Positions 21,165 through 28,394 of a stretch of 28,418 nt of DNA are shown piece after piece. Below the pieces are notes generated by a model. The model was not told the origin of the DNA, did no database searches, and was given only the letters and a program-made list of their open reading frames with translations. Within the stretch, counting starts at the first letter, position 1. The number at the start of each line of letters is the position of its first letter. Source of the DNA: CAZSNH01 sp052388455. GTDB lineage: Bacteria > Pseudomonadota > Alphaproteobacteria > Rhizobiales > Hyphomicrobiaceae. The stretch covers positions 1 to 28,418 of the forward strand of contig JBQTIA010000009.1 of NCBI GenBank assembly GCA_052388455.1, given 5' to 3'. The position numbers and the translations under genes are program-made.

Positions 21165-21677
21165 CTACTTCTCCGTCCGGCGGAACCGCGGCTGGTTGTT
21201 GATGAAGCCGACCTTCTCGGCCTCGTGACAGGACACGCACGCCTTTCGCACGCGCTGGAAGGCGTCCACCGCCTTCGCCGCGTCGCCTGACTTGATGTCG
21301 GCGAGAGCCGGCTCGAACACGCCCTGCACGAAGATCTGGTCCGCGTTCCCCTGGCGCTTCGGCCGGCGGGTGTAACCCTGCACGATCACTTCCTTGATCT
21401 TCTGCAGCTGATAGGCCGCAAACTCAGCGTTCTTGTCGGCAACCGCATCATAGAGCGCGTCGTAGCGCTGGCCGACCTCGATCATCGAGGCCGAGAAGCC
21501 GCGCATCTGGCCCTGGATCGCCTTGAAGCGCGCCGTATCGTCGGGCGCATTGAGCAGCCAGTCGTCGGGATTGGGCGCCTTTGGCGGCTCGCCGCCCGTC
21601 GAGGGCAGTGCCCATATTACGCCTGCGATCAGAAGAAGCGACAGCACGATGGCGCCCGGCTTCGACAAGGCCCTCAT
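21165..21677 (-). CDS. exported cytochrome c'-like haem protein
   Basis: 170 residues. An N-terminal hydrophobic segment (GAIVLSLLLIAGVIWAL, residues 8-24) acts as a signal peptide or anchor. The rest is helical with a single haem-binding site at the C-terminal end, C147-V-S-C150-H151 in KACVSCHEAEKVGF, as in class II c-type cytochromes (cytochrome c'), which are four-helix bundles. In that class the sixth haem position is often open or filled by Met; no obvious equivalent Met is seen. It would work in the periplasm in electron transfer or gas binding. Its 3' end faces the cNMP-binding gene. The upstream 150 bp hold a small hairpin and the terminator of the hydrolase gene. Confidence 0.82.
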   Translation of the reverse strand: MRALSKPGAIVLSLLLIAGVIWALPSTGGEPPKAPNPDDWLLNAPDDTARFKAIQGQMRGFSASMIEVGQRYDALYDAVADKNAEFAAYQLQKIKEVIVQGYTRRPKRQGNADQIFVQGVFEPALADIKSGDAAKAVDAFQRVRKACVSCHEAEKVGFINNQPRFRRTEK

Positions 21678-21722
21678 TTTAATACTCCGCCTGGATCAAA
21701 CAGCACCCTGCTGAACCTGCCC

Positions 21723-21738
21723 CGGGCAGGCTTGCCCG
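21723..21738 (-). other. short inverted repeat upstream of the cytochrome gene
   Basis: CGGGCA-ggct-TGCCCG is a perfect 6-bp stem with a 4-nt loop, about 45 nt before the cytochrome start codon. No T run follows on either strand. It could be an operator or leader hairpin. Confidence 0.3.
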
Positions 21739-21770
21739 CGTATATCACAAGCTGATGACGGCGGGAGCCG

Positions 21771-21810
21771 AGCAAAGACGAGGGCCGCGCGAGCGGCCCT
21801 TGGTTTTGCT
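21771..21810. terminator. bidirectional terminator-like hairpin after the alpha/beta hydrolase gene
   Basis: AGGGCCGC-gcga-GCGGCCCT is a perfect 8-bp stem; AGCAAA and TTTGCT extend it by 6 bp across a 4-by-4 internal loop. It starts 18 nt beyond the hydrolase stop on the minus strand, where TTTGCT follows the stem. On the plus strand TGGTTTT follows. It most likely ends the hydrolase transcript. Confidence 0.7.
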
Positions 21811-21828
21811 TGTGCGACAAGGTGCGTT

Positions 21829-22836
21829 TCAATCACGCGCCAGCTTGCGGTCGAGAAAATCGCGCATGAGCGCTGCCATGTCTTCGCCCTTGTCTTCGAG
21901 CGCGAAATGTCCGGTGTCCAGAAGATGGACTTCGGCATTCGGCAGATCGCGCTTGTAGGGATGTGCGCCTTCGGCGGGGAAGATCACGTCGTTCTTGCCC
22001 CAGACGATGAGCGTCGGAGGCTTGGACATACGAAAGTAGGTCTGGAACTTCGGGTAGAGTGCAACGTTCGACCCGTAGTCCTTGAAAAGATCGAGCTGGA
22101 TTTCCGCATTGCCAGGGCGGTCGAGCAGCGCCTGATCGACAAGCCAGTTGTCTGGATCGATCCGCGACGGATCAGCCACGCCGTCGAGATACTGTGATTT
22201 CGTCGCGGCCGCAGTCAGGCCGGCGCGCAGCGCCTCGCGATTCTTGATCGAGCCATCAGCCCAATAGGATTTGATCGGATCCCAGAAAGCCTTGAGACCC
22301 TCTTCGTAGGCATTTCCGTTCTGAACGACGAGGGCGCTGACGCGATCCGGGTGCTTCAGTGCCAAGCGGAACCCGACTGGCGCGCCGTAGTCCATGACGT
22401 AGAGGGCATAGCGCTTCACACCGATCTGCCCGAGAAGTCCGTCCATGATGTCGGCAAATTTCGCAAAGCTGTAACCGAACGATTTGCGATCAGGGACGTC
22501 GCTGTGGCCGAAGCCGGGATAATCGGGTGCGATCACGCGGTAGCGATCGGACAGCGCCGGAATGAGATTCCGGAACATCCGCGACGAGGTTGGAAAACCG
22601 TGCAGCAGCACGACGACGGGCGCATCCGGCGGTCCGGCTTCACGGTAGAACACACCAACGCCATCAACGATGGTCCTCCGATAGTGAGTGACGTGGACTT
22701 GCGGCGCCGCCCCGGTGACCTCGACGGCGTTCGGCGAAGCAGCGGCGCCCGAGGCCAGCGCGGCGACCGTGATGCAGACAATGAGCAGGGCATTGGCCAC
22801 GAACGCCGCCGCTTGAGTTTGTCGCAAGGGTTTCAT
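21829..22836 (-). CDS. exported alpha/beta hydrolase with Asp nucleophile (epoxide hydrolase / haloalkane dehalogenase-like)
   Basis: 335 residues from the ATG at 22836, which has AAGGA 8-9 nt upstream and opens a signal peptide or anchor (residues ~8-33). The alpha/beta hydrolase landmarks are HGFPTSSRMFRNLIPALSDR (oxyanion loop at 79-82), VIAPDYPGFGHSDVP, the nucleophile elbow YVMDYGAPVG with D149 instead of Ser, the acid in VWGKNDVIFP (D283) and the catalytic His in LLDTGHFALED (H310). An Asp nucleophile is the mark of epoxide hydrolases and haloacid/haloalkane dehalogenases, which form an ester intermediate. The substrate is unknown. It is divergent from a LysR gene, the usual set-up for regulation by that neighbour. 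Confidence 0.88.
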   Translation of the reverse strand: MKPLRQTQAAAFVANALLIVCITVAALASGAAASPNAVEVTGAAPQVHVTHYRRTIVDGVGVFYREAGPPDAPVVVLLHGFPTSSRMFRNLIPALSDRYRVIAPDYPGFGHSDVPDRKSFGYSFAKFADIMDGLLGQIGVKRYALYVMDYGAPVGFRLALKHPDRVSALVVQNGNAYEEGLKAFWDPIKSYWADGSIKNREALRAGLTAAATKSQYLDGVADPSRIDPDNWLVDQALLDRPGNAEIQLDLFKDYGSNVALYPKFQTYFRMSKPPTLIVWGKNDVIFPAEGAHPYKRDLPNAEVHLLDTGHFALEDKGEDMAALMRDFLDRKLARD

Positions 22837-22961
22837 TGGGAGTTTCCTTAAAGGTTCGAGTGCTCGACGGTGGCGACCGGGCTCACACAACCCCGCCGCA
22901 CCTAATTGGATACGTAGCGCGTTGCATTTTTCGACTGAATGGCCATAAGTTGAGACTATTC

Positions 22962-22978
22962 ATTGCAGGAGTTGCAAT
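22962..22978 (+). promoter_or_regulatory. candidate LysR box (T-N11-A dyad) over the lysR ribosome binding site
   Basis: ATTGC-N7-GCAAT is a perfect 17-bp dyad with the T-N11-A spacing of LysR-type operator sites. The AGGAG ribosome binding site of the LysR gene (22967-22971) lies inside it, so binding or RNA folding could damp lysR expression. It sits in the 146-bp region between the divergent hydrolase and regulator genes. Confidence 0.5.
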
Positions 22979-22982
22979 AGTC

Positions 22983-23906
22983 TTGGACCGCATCGATGCC
23001 ATGCGCCTTTTCTTGGCGTCCTTGGACACAGGCAGTCTTGCGGCGGCCGCCCGTCGCCACGGCCGCTCTGCCGCCGCCGTCACGCGCGCCGTCGCGGCAC
23101 TCGAGCGCGATATCGGTGTCCCGCTCCTGCACCGGTCCACCCGCTCGATTCGATTGACGGAAGCCGGAGAACGCTACGCCCTCGCCTACCGCCGCGTCCT
23201 GTCGGAACTCGAAGAGGCGGACATGCTGGCAGCCGGTGTGAAAACGGCACCTCGCGGCTCAATCGCCATTTCCGCTCCGGTTGCTGCCGGGAACCTTTTT
23301 ATGCGTCCCATCCTCAATGATTTCCTGGTCCAGCAGCCGGCCATGCAGGCGCGACTGATCCTGCTGGACCGCACGGTCAACCTCGTCGACGAGGGTTTCG
23401 ATGTGGCGATGCGGATCGCCCATCTGCCGGATTCCAGCCTTACCGCCATTCGAGTGGGCAGCGTCCGCAGAGTCATTTGCGCCGCTCCCGGTTATCTCGC
23501 TCGAGCGGCGCCGATCGAGACGCCGGCCGATCTCGTTCGGCACTTTGCGATTGCGCTGACCCAGTTCAGCAGCGGCGATGTTTGGGCGTTTCCACCGTCC
23601 GGATCGGGAAAGGCATCGCGACGCGTGCGCGTGCCGTCCCGATTGACGGTCAACACCGTAGAGGCCGCCATTGCGTCGGCGGTGGAGGGGCACGGCATTG
23701 CGCGCGTGCTGTCGTATCAGGTTGCCGACGACGTCGAGTGCGGCCGGCTTGTTCTGTTGCTCGAAGACCACGAGCCGCCGCCGCTGCCTGTTCACATTCT
23801 TTCGCCACAGGGCCGTCTGGCGACCGCTCGCGTTCGCGCTTTCGTCGACTATGCCGTACCGCGACTGCGGTCCCGATTGGCACACCTCACGGACGGCCAA
23901 GCGTAA
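22983..23906 (+). CDS. LysR-family transcriptional regulator
   Basis: 307 residues from a TTG at 22983, preferred because AGGAG lies 11 nt upstream and LysR proteins of this branch begin (M)DRIDAM; the frame stays open to 22836 but that stretch lies in the promoter region. The winged helix-turn-helix is FLASLDTGSLAAAARRHGRS and AAVTRAVAALERDIGVPLLH, followed by RSTRSIRLTEAGERY. The effector domain (~90-300) has PVAAGNLFMRPILNDFL and DEGFDVAMRIAHLPDSSL, typical of the group that controls nearby oxidoreductase or hydrolase genes. It is divergent from the alpha/beta hydrolase gene, its likely target. The effector is not known. Confidence 0.92.
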   Translation: MDRIDAMRLFLASLDTGSLAAAARRHGRSAAAVTRAVAALERDIGVPLLHRSTRSIRLTEAGERYALAYRRVLSELEEADMLAAGVKTAPRGSIAISAPVAAGNLFMRPILNDFLVQQPAMQARLILLDRTVNLVDEGFDVAMRIAHLPDSSLTAIRVGSVRRVICAAPGYLARAAPIETPADLVRHFAIALTQFSSGDVWAFPPSGSGKASRRVRVPSRLTVNTVEAAIASAVEGHGIARVLSYQVADDVECGRLVLLLEDHEPPPLPVHILSPQGRLATARVRAFVDYAVPRLRSRLAHLTDGQA

Positions 23907-24001
23907 TCGCGTCGTCCCGACGACCGTGCGTACTTGTCACTCGCAGTCCCAGACACCGCGCCGTGGGCGGCCGGTCCGCGGCCTGAACCCGGCCCCGTCC
24001 C

Positions 24002-24502
24002 TCAACACCACAGACACGCGTCGCACATGCCCTTCGCTTCGGCGATCTGGGCGTTGATGATGCGCTGGTAGTCCTTGAGGCGTGAGCCGAGACCGTCGCA
24101 GAAGACCTTCTTCTTCTCGGCGTCCGGGTAGCTCGTCTCGAGAATTTTCAGGTAGTTGGCCTTCTTGGCTCGGAAGATGGTGCCGACCTTCTTCAACGAC
24201 GGAGTCTCGACGCAGGGGCTGACAGCCACCCAGCCGCGCCGGTAGATGTTCATCTTGGTTCCGCAGAAATCGAGCAGCGCATCCGCGGTGGCCCACTCGT
24301 CGACGCGCTTCCACAGCGTCCCGCGGTCGGTGGCGCTCAGCGTCGAGATGCCGAGCTTGACCTCGACAAGGGTCGCATCGCCCGCCGGCGCGCCGACGGC
24401 AGCGGACAGCAAAATGCAAAAAGCCAGCGCGGCCATCCAGCGGCGACCGCCGGCGGCGAGGCGAGGAGCGATACGAGTAAGTGCGTGTTGAAAACCGGTC
24501 AT
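24002..24502 (-). CDS. secreted Cys-containing protein of unknown function
   Basis: 166 residues from the ATG at 24502 (MTGFQHALTR); an in-frame start 16 codons earlier is possible. A basic then hydrophobic stretch at ~22-42 (RWMAALAFCILLSAAVGAPA) looks like a signal peptide. The mature protein is Lys-rich with paired cysteines: DFCGTK, VSPCVE, VFCDGL and a Cys cluster at the very end, GMCDACLWC, which suggests disulfides. The regular helical text (ANYLKILETSYPDAEKKK, LKDYQRIINAQIAEAKG) suggests a small helical bundle. I do not recognise a family. The neighbours (LysR on one side, the repeat-rich gap on the other) give no hint of function. Coding status is supported by the signal peptide and length only. 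Confidence 0.6.
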   Translation of the reverse strand: MTGFQHALTRIAPRLAAGGRRWMAALAFCILLSAAVGAPAGDATLVEVKLGISTLSATDRGTLWKRVDEWATADALLDFCGTKMNIYRRGWVAVSPCVETPSLKKVGTIFRAKKANYLKILETSYPDAEKKKVFCDGLGSRLKDYQRIINAQIAEAKGMCDACLWC

Positions 24503-24839
24503 CGTAAAACGTCCAATACCACGTCGCCCCGCCGTCTCGGAACACCCCACCTCGCCTTTCGCCGAGATCTCGAACCGAAAAAAGTGATGCGGGCAACCGC
24601 CACCAAAGGCTTTTTCGAAGAGGACCTTCCAAACAGCAGGCTGGGCAACTGTTCATCGACGCAGGGCGGAGACGTGAACTCCCCGATGGAGATAGCGTTG
24701 CGACCGGCGCGCCGATTTGCGGTCGGCGTGGCTCTCGGGACACGCCACGCACCGCTGGGGGCCGTCGGTCCCACCTCGCCGGGAAATTTAGGTGTTCACA
24801 TCGGATACGGGTTCGTGCCAAACACCGCCACGAGTGTCC

Positions 24840-24893
24840 CGATCGCGAAGTGCCTCATAGTCTTCCGCACGCTGCGTTCGGACTTCGCGATCG
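24840..24893. repeat. perfect 12-bp inverted repeat
   Basis: CGATCGCGAAGT (24840-24851) and ACTTCGCGATCG (24882-24893) are exact reverse complements around a 30-nt centre. The inner text GCGAAGT/ACTTCGC recurs in the next repeat (24918-24996), so the two look related. Confidence 0.75.
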
Positions 24894-24917
24894 AAAGGAC
24901 ACCAGCAAGTCCATGAT

Positions 24918-24996
24918 TCTAGTGTGATTCAGATTTCGAAGTCCGCTGATCAGCCCGCCGCAAGTATGAAGCGGACTTCGCAATCATCACACTAGA
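24918..24996. repeat. 79-bp imperfect palindrome with two nested arm pairs
   Basis: Outer arms TCTAGTGTGAT (24918-24928) and ATCACACTAGA (24986-24996) and inner arms CGAAGTCCGCT (24937-24947) and AGCGGACTTCG (24970-24980) are both perfect 11-bp pairs, separated by 8 and 5 unpaired bases and closed by a 22-nt loop. Past the outer arms GATT on the left matches AATC on the right after a 2-nt offset. It would form a stable hairpin as RNA or single-stranded DNA. Its form suits a dispersed palindromic element or a miniature transposable element; no clear target-site duplication is seen. Confidence 0.8.
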
Positions 24997-25156
24997 CAAT
25001 CGTGTGAGATAGACTTGATCATTTCGTGCGCGCGAATGATGTATTGAAGGTTGGGGCATCGGCAGCCGCTGCAAGGGTTTCAGCGGAAGGCAGTATTTTG
25101 CGGCCTCAATCGATAGCCGATCTTTGACCACATCACGTTCCGACCAAGTCTTTCCC

Positions 25157-25585
25157 ATGGATCATCCGGTGCATCGGCCAACCGAACCGCGAAAAATCAT
25201 CAGAACCTTTATCGACGCCTGGGCCGTCGGCGATCTCGACGCCGCATTCGATTGCGTGGCCGAGGACGCCATCTATGTGCTCCACGTCGCGGAGACGACG
25301 CTGCCGCACGGCGGTGAGCGGCGGGGACGCCCGGCCATCCGCAAGGCGCTCGCCAAGTCCTGGGACAACTTCGAATACATCCTCTTCCGCCAGCTGCCGC
25401 TGTCGGGCAGCGAGGACGTGCTCCGCGGTCAGGTGGAGTTCATGTTCCGGCACCGGCGCAGCGGCGAGGTGATCAGCGGAACCCTGCGGCACGTGTGGAT
25501 GGTCCGCAACGGGCTCATTCAGCGCTGCGAGGAATATCACGACGCGGCAAAGCTCGATGCCTTCATGAGGCTGGTCGGCGGCTGA
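25157..25585 (+). CDS. SnoaL/NTF2-like protein
   Basis: 142 residues from the ATG at 25157; a TTG 11 codons upstream is in frame, and neither has a strong ribosome binding site. The start of the NTF2-like cone is clear: RKIIRTFIDAWAVGDLDAAF followed by DCVAEDAIYVLHV, then GRPAIRKALAKSWDNFEYIL, VEFMFRHRRSGEVISGTLRH and VWMVRNGLIQRCEEYHD. This is the SnoaL-like/ketosteroid-isomerase-like fold, a small pocketed dimer used by isomerases, hydratases and many proteins of unknown role. Without knowing the substrate, no reaction is assigned. It is convergent with the 2OG oxygenase-like gene, ending 35 bp away. Confidence 0.82.
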   Translation: MDHPVHRPTEPRKIIRTFIDAWAVGDLDAAFDCVAEDAIYVLHVAETTLPHGGERRGRPAIRKALAKSWDNFEYILFRQLPLSGSEDVLRGQVEFMFRHRRSGEVISGTLRHVWMVRNGLIQRCEEYHDAAKLDAFMRLVGG

Positions 25586-25620
25586 GGCCGCCCTGTTCTG
25601 GTGCCGAGTTCGGGCCACGC

Positions 25621-26238
25621 TCACCAGCGGTAGTTGAAGCTGACCGAGATGCGCTCGCCGCGCGACCGGTTGAGCGGCACCTCGTGACGCAGCCAACTCT
25701 CCCACAGGAGCAGGGTTCCCGTTTTCGGCGCCACCGAGTGGAACGACTGATTCTCGATCCTGGCCTTCGGCTTGCGCGGTGGCGACGCCATCATCAGGGA
25801 CAGCCGGGGGTCCTCGAACTTCAGCACCGCCGAGCCCTTCGGAACGCTGACGTAGAACGTGCCGCTCACCACCGAGCGGGGATGGATGTGGGCGGCGTGA
25901 AAACCTCCCTCGCCGATTAAATTGGCCCACAGGCTGTCGAGCACCAGCGGCGTCCCGGAGAGATCGAAATCGAGCTCGCGGGCAAACGCCGCGACGTGGG
26001 CGTCGAGCACGCCCTCGAGGTCGGCGAATTCCGGAAACCGGTGGGGCAGGTCGTCGAGCGACGCATACGAGGTGTAGCCGGGATAATCATGTTCCGCGCA
26101 CCAGCGCCGTCCTGCGGCATCGTCCGCTGCGAGCGAGCGGCAGGCACCCTCGACGCCGGTGATCAGGCGGCGGTTCTCCGCACCCTGCAGCTCCGCCCGG
26201 TAGAGCTTGGTGACGAACACGGTCTCGATCGTGGACAT
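25621..26238 (-). CDS. 2OG-Fe(II) oxygenase-like protein (TIGR02466 type)
   Basis: 205 residues. The start at 26238 has a strong AGGAGG about 10 nt upstream. The C-terminal half shows the double-stranded beta-helix pattern of the TIGR02466 family: LWANLIGEGGFHAAHIHPRS and VVSGTFYVSVPKGSAVLKFE, then TGTLLLWESWLRHEVPLNRS and GERISVSFNYRW. H117 or H119 and H185 are candidate Fe(II) ligands and R196 could bind 2-oxoglutarate. Members are found in phages and many bacteria; the substrate is unknown, with protein or small-molecule hydroxylation inferred from the fold. It is divergent from the NTF2-like gene at 26430, with 191 bp between them. Confidence 0.85.
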   Translation of the reverse strand: MSTIETVFVTKLYRAELQGAENRRLITGVEGACRSLAADDAAGRRWCAEHDYPGYTSYASLDDLPHRFPEFADLEGVLDAHVAAFARELDFDLSGTPLVLDSLWANLIGEGGFHAAHIHPRSVVSGTFYVSVPKGSAVLKFEDPRLSLMMASPPRKPKARIENQSFHSVAPKTGTLLLWESWLRHEVPLNRSRGERISVSFNYRW

Positions 26239-26429
26239 CGCCCGGTTTCCTCCTCCGCTCAGAAAACTACCGACTCGCAGGTCTCTGGTTTTCGCGACAT
26301 CCCGGCATTCCGCCCCAAAGGCGCCAGCGCCCTATGTCGCGTCCCCGGCAGCTTCAAGCGCATGGCAGGCGGGATCGCAAGCTGCTAATCAGGCGCCCAA
26401 TTCGTTCCCGCGGAGCCTGAGAGGAACCC

Positions 26430-26795
26430 ATGAGCGACGCCGAAAGCACGACCCGAATCGCAACCGCCAAGCTGATCCGCAGCTATTACGACGCCTTCAA
26501 TCGCGGCGACACGGACGGGATGCTGGCTTTCCTCACCGACGACGTCGTGCACGACCCCAATCAGGGGGAGCGCCGCGAAGGCAAGGAGAAGTTCCGCGCC
26601 TTCAACGCCCGCATGACTCACAATTACAAGGAAGAACTCAAAGACCTCGCCGTGCTCGTATCGAAGGACGGCAATCGCGCCGCTGCCGAGTTCAACGTGC
26701 ATGGGATCTACAAGAACTCGGAAGAGGGCCTGCCGCCGGCCCGCGGCCAAACCTACGTGCTGCCAGCCGGCACCTTATTCGCCATCCGTGATTGA
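26430..26795 (+). CDS. ketosteroid isomerase-related protein (TIGR02096-like), truncated by an in-frame TGA
   Basis: 121 residues before a TGA at 26793-26795. AGAGGA lies a few nt upstream of the ATG. The text SYYDAFNRGDTDGMLAFLTD, DVVHDPNQGERREGKEKFRA, YKEELKDLAVLV, AAEFNVHGIYK and GLPPARGQTYVLPAGTLFAI closely follows the steroid delta-isomerase-related NTF2-like family. After ...AIRD the family normally goes on with GKIARVT..YNL.DWI.QV; here the same frame after the TGA reads KIARVTPSSNLTDWILQVS and then stops at 26855. A single change of GGA to TGA would explain this. The gene is therefore either a recent pseudogene, a sequencing error or a read-through case. The shortened protein would lack the last beta strand. 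Confidence 0.82.
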   Translation: MSDAESTTRIATAKLIRSYYDAFNRGDTDGMLAFLTDDVVHDPNQGERREGKEKFRAFNARMTHNYKEELKDLAVLVSKDGNRAAAEFNVHGIYKNSEEGLPPARGQTYVLPAGTLFAIRD

Positions 26796-26895
26796 AAGAT
26801 CGCGCGCGTCACACCCTCCTCAAATCTGACCGACTGGATTCTCCAGGTCTCGTGATCTGGCGAAGCGGGATCAGCCTCGAGCCGGGGTGCCGAGA

Positions 26896-27486
26896 ATGAG
26901 TCTCTCCGTGGTATCTCTGACCGGCGACGACATCCGGACCGTGCTGCCGGATCTCGCGCGGCTGCGCATGGTCGTCTTTCGCGACTGGCCGTACCTCTAC
27001 GACGGGACGCTCGCCTACGAGGAAGAGTACCTGGCGAAGTTCGCCGCGGCCAAGGGGGCCGTCTGCGTCGTCGCGCGCGACGACGACCAGATCGTCGGCG
27101 CCTCGACGGGCGCGCCCATGGTCGAGCACGCGGACGAGTTCGGCGCTCCGTTCCGCACCGCCGGCTACGATCTCTCCAAGGTGTTCTACTGCGGGGAATC
27201 GGTGCTGCTCACCTCGCATCGCGGACATGGCCTCGGCCACGCCTTCTTCGAGCACCGCGAGGCGCAGGCCCGCCGCCTCGGCGGCCACACGCACTCCACC
27301 TTCTGCCGCGTCGTTCGTCCCGACGATCACCCCCTGAAGCCGAAAAGCTACGTGCCGCTCGACGGCTTCTGGCGCAAGCGCGGCTATCAGCCGGTCGACG
27401 GTCTCGTGGCCACCTACGACTGGAAGGACGTCGACCAGCCTGCCGAGACGGTGCATCATATGCAGTTCTGGATGAAAGCCCTCTGA
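26896..27486 (+). CDS. GNAT-family N-acetyltransferase
   Basis: 196 residues from the ATG at 26896; a GTG three codons earlier is possible. The GNAT fold is visible: LPDLARLRMVVFRDWPYLYD in the first helices, AVCVVARDDDQIVGASTGAP for strands 2-4, and motif A VFYCGESVLLTSHRGHGLGH with the R/H-G-x-G-x-G-like acetyl-CoA pyrophosphate loop, then AFFEHREAQARRLGGHTHST and FWRKRGYQPVDGLVATY. It transfers acetyl from acetyl-CoA to an amine of unknown identity. Its TGA overlaps the ATG of the nitrilase gene by 1 bp (TGATG), so the two are translationally coupled. The same two domains occur fused in single proteins in other bacteria, which supports a joint function. Confidence 0.92.
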   Translation: MSLSVVSLTGDDIRTVLPDLARLRMVVFRDWPYLYDGTLAYEEEYLAKFAAAKGAVCVVARDDDQIVGASTGAPMVEHADEFGAPFRTAGYDLSKVFYCGESVLLTSHRGHGLGHAFFEHREAQARRLGGHTHSTFCRVVRPDDHPLKPKSYVPLDGFWRKRGYQPVDGLVATYDWKDVDQPAETVHHMQFWMKAL

Positions 27487-28394
27487 TGTCCAACCGCGAC
27501 CGGCTCCACGTCGCCGCCGCACAGTATCCGATCGGCGCTCCGGACAGCCTGTCGGCGTGGGAGGAGAAGATCGCGGCGTGGGTGGCCGACGGCGCGGCGA
27601 CCGGCGCGGAGCTGCTCGTTTTCCCCGAGTATGCGGCGATCGAGCAGGCGCACGCCTTCGGCCCCGAGGTGTTCGGTGATCTCGGCCGCACGCTCGAAGC
27701 CGTTGCTGGAGAGGCGGGCCGCCGGGTGGCGTTGCATGTCGACCTCGCACGCCGCCACAAGGTGCATATCCTCGTCGGCAGCGGCCCGGTGCTCACGGCC
27801 GATGGGCACTACGTGAACGCGGCCCAGCTCGTTACCCCCATGGGCCTCGTCGGCGAGCAGGAAAAAATCATCATGACGCCCTTCGAGCGCGACTGGGGTA
27901 TCAGGCCTGGAGGTCCGTTGCGGGTGTTCGAAACCGCCATCGGCCATCTGGCCGTCGCCATCTGCTACGACAGCGAGTTCCCCCTGCTGGTTCGCGCTGA
28001 GGCCGAGGCCGGCGCCGAGGTCGTGCTCGTGCCCTCGTGCACGGAGCGCATCTCGGGCTATCACCGGGTGCGCACCGGATGCGTCGCCCGCGCGCTGGAG
28101 AACACCATAGCGACGGTGCAGAGTCCGACGGTCGGGGATGCCCTGTGGTCGCCGGCCGTCGATCGCAATGCGGGCGCCGCCGGAGTTTATGTACCGAGCG
28201 AGCATGGCGTCGCCGATACGGGCGTGCTCGCGGCAGGCGCTGAGGGCGTTCCCTGCTGGGTGACGGCAACCATCGATCTCGCCGCGCTGCGCCGACTGCG
28301 CTCGACCGGCGAGATGCGCAACTTCGAAGACTGGTCGCGGCAGCCGGGTGCGGGGCCGCTCGCGGCCTCGGTCGAGCGCGTCCCCCTGGTCTGA
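27486..28394 (+). CDS. carbon-nitrogen hydrolase (nitrilase superfamily)
   Basis: 302 residues. The Glu-Lys-Cys triad of the nitrilase superfamily is present: E48 in LLVFPEYAAIE, K127 in GEQEKIIMTPFE and C160 in LAVAICYDSEFPLLVRAEAE. Other core pieces are HVAAAQYPIG at the N-terminus and VLVPSCTERISGYHRVRTG. These enzymes cleave carbon-nitrogen bonds, usually amides or nitriles; the exact substrate is not readable. It starts inside the stop of the GNAT gene and is complete before the window edge, with 24 nt left. Together with GNAT it resembles the fused GNAT/nitrilase proteins of other bacteria, possibly acting on an N-acylated or amidated small molecule (inference). Confidence 0.95.
   Translation: MSNRDRLHVAAAQYPIGAPDSLSAWEEKIAAWVADGAATGAELLVFPEYAAIEQAHAFGPEVFGDLGRTLEAVAGEAGRRVALHVDLARRHKVHILVGSGPVLTADGHYVNAAQLVTPMGLVGEQEKIIMTPFERDWGIRPGGPLRVFETAIGHLAVAICYDSEFPLLVRAEAEAGAEVVLVPSCTERISGYHRVRTGCVARALENTIATVQSPTVGDALWSPAVDRNAGAAGVYVPSEHGVADTGVLAAGAEGVPCWVTATIDLAALRRLRSTGEMRNFEDWSRQPGAGPLAASVERVPLV

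Larger units (their letters stand above)
24503..25156. other. 654-bp region without a convincing gene; inverted-repeat cluster
   Basis: Open frames here lack family character, so none is called as a gene. The stretch carries several consecutive inverted repeats: GGTGTT/AACACC (24791/24826), CGATCGCGAAGT/ACTTCGCGATCG (24840-24893), the large repeat at 24918-24996, and ATCATT/AATGAT (25018-25040). The second half is less GC-rich than the neighbouring genes. It may be a small non-coding RNA locus, a decayed mobile fragment or a dispersed-repeat site. Confidence 0.6.

Noticed and set aside
24485..24916. 143-residue open frame in the repeat-rich gap
   Set aside because: No domain, odd composition, overlap with the 5' end of another gene and with the inverted repeats; not supported as a gene.
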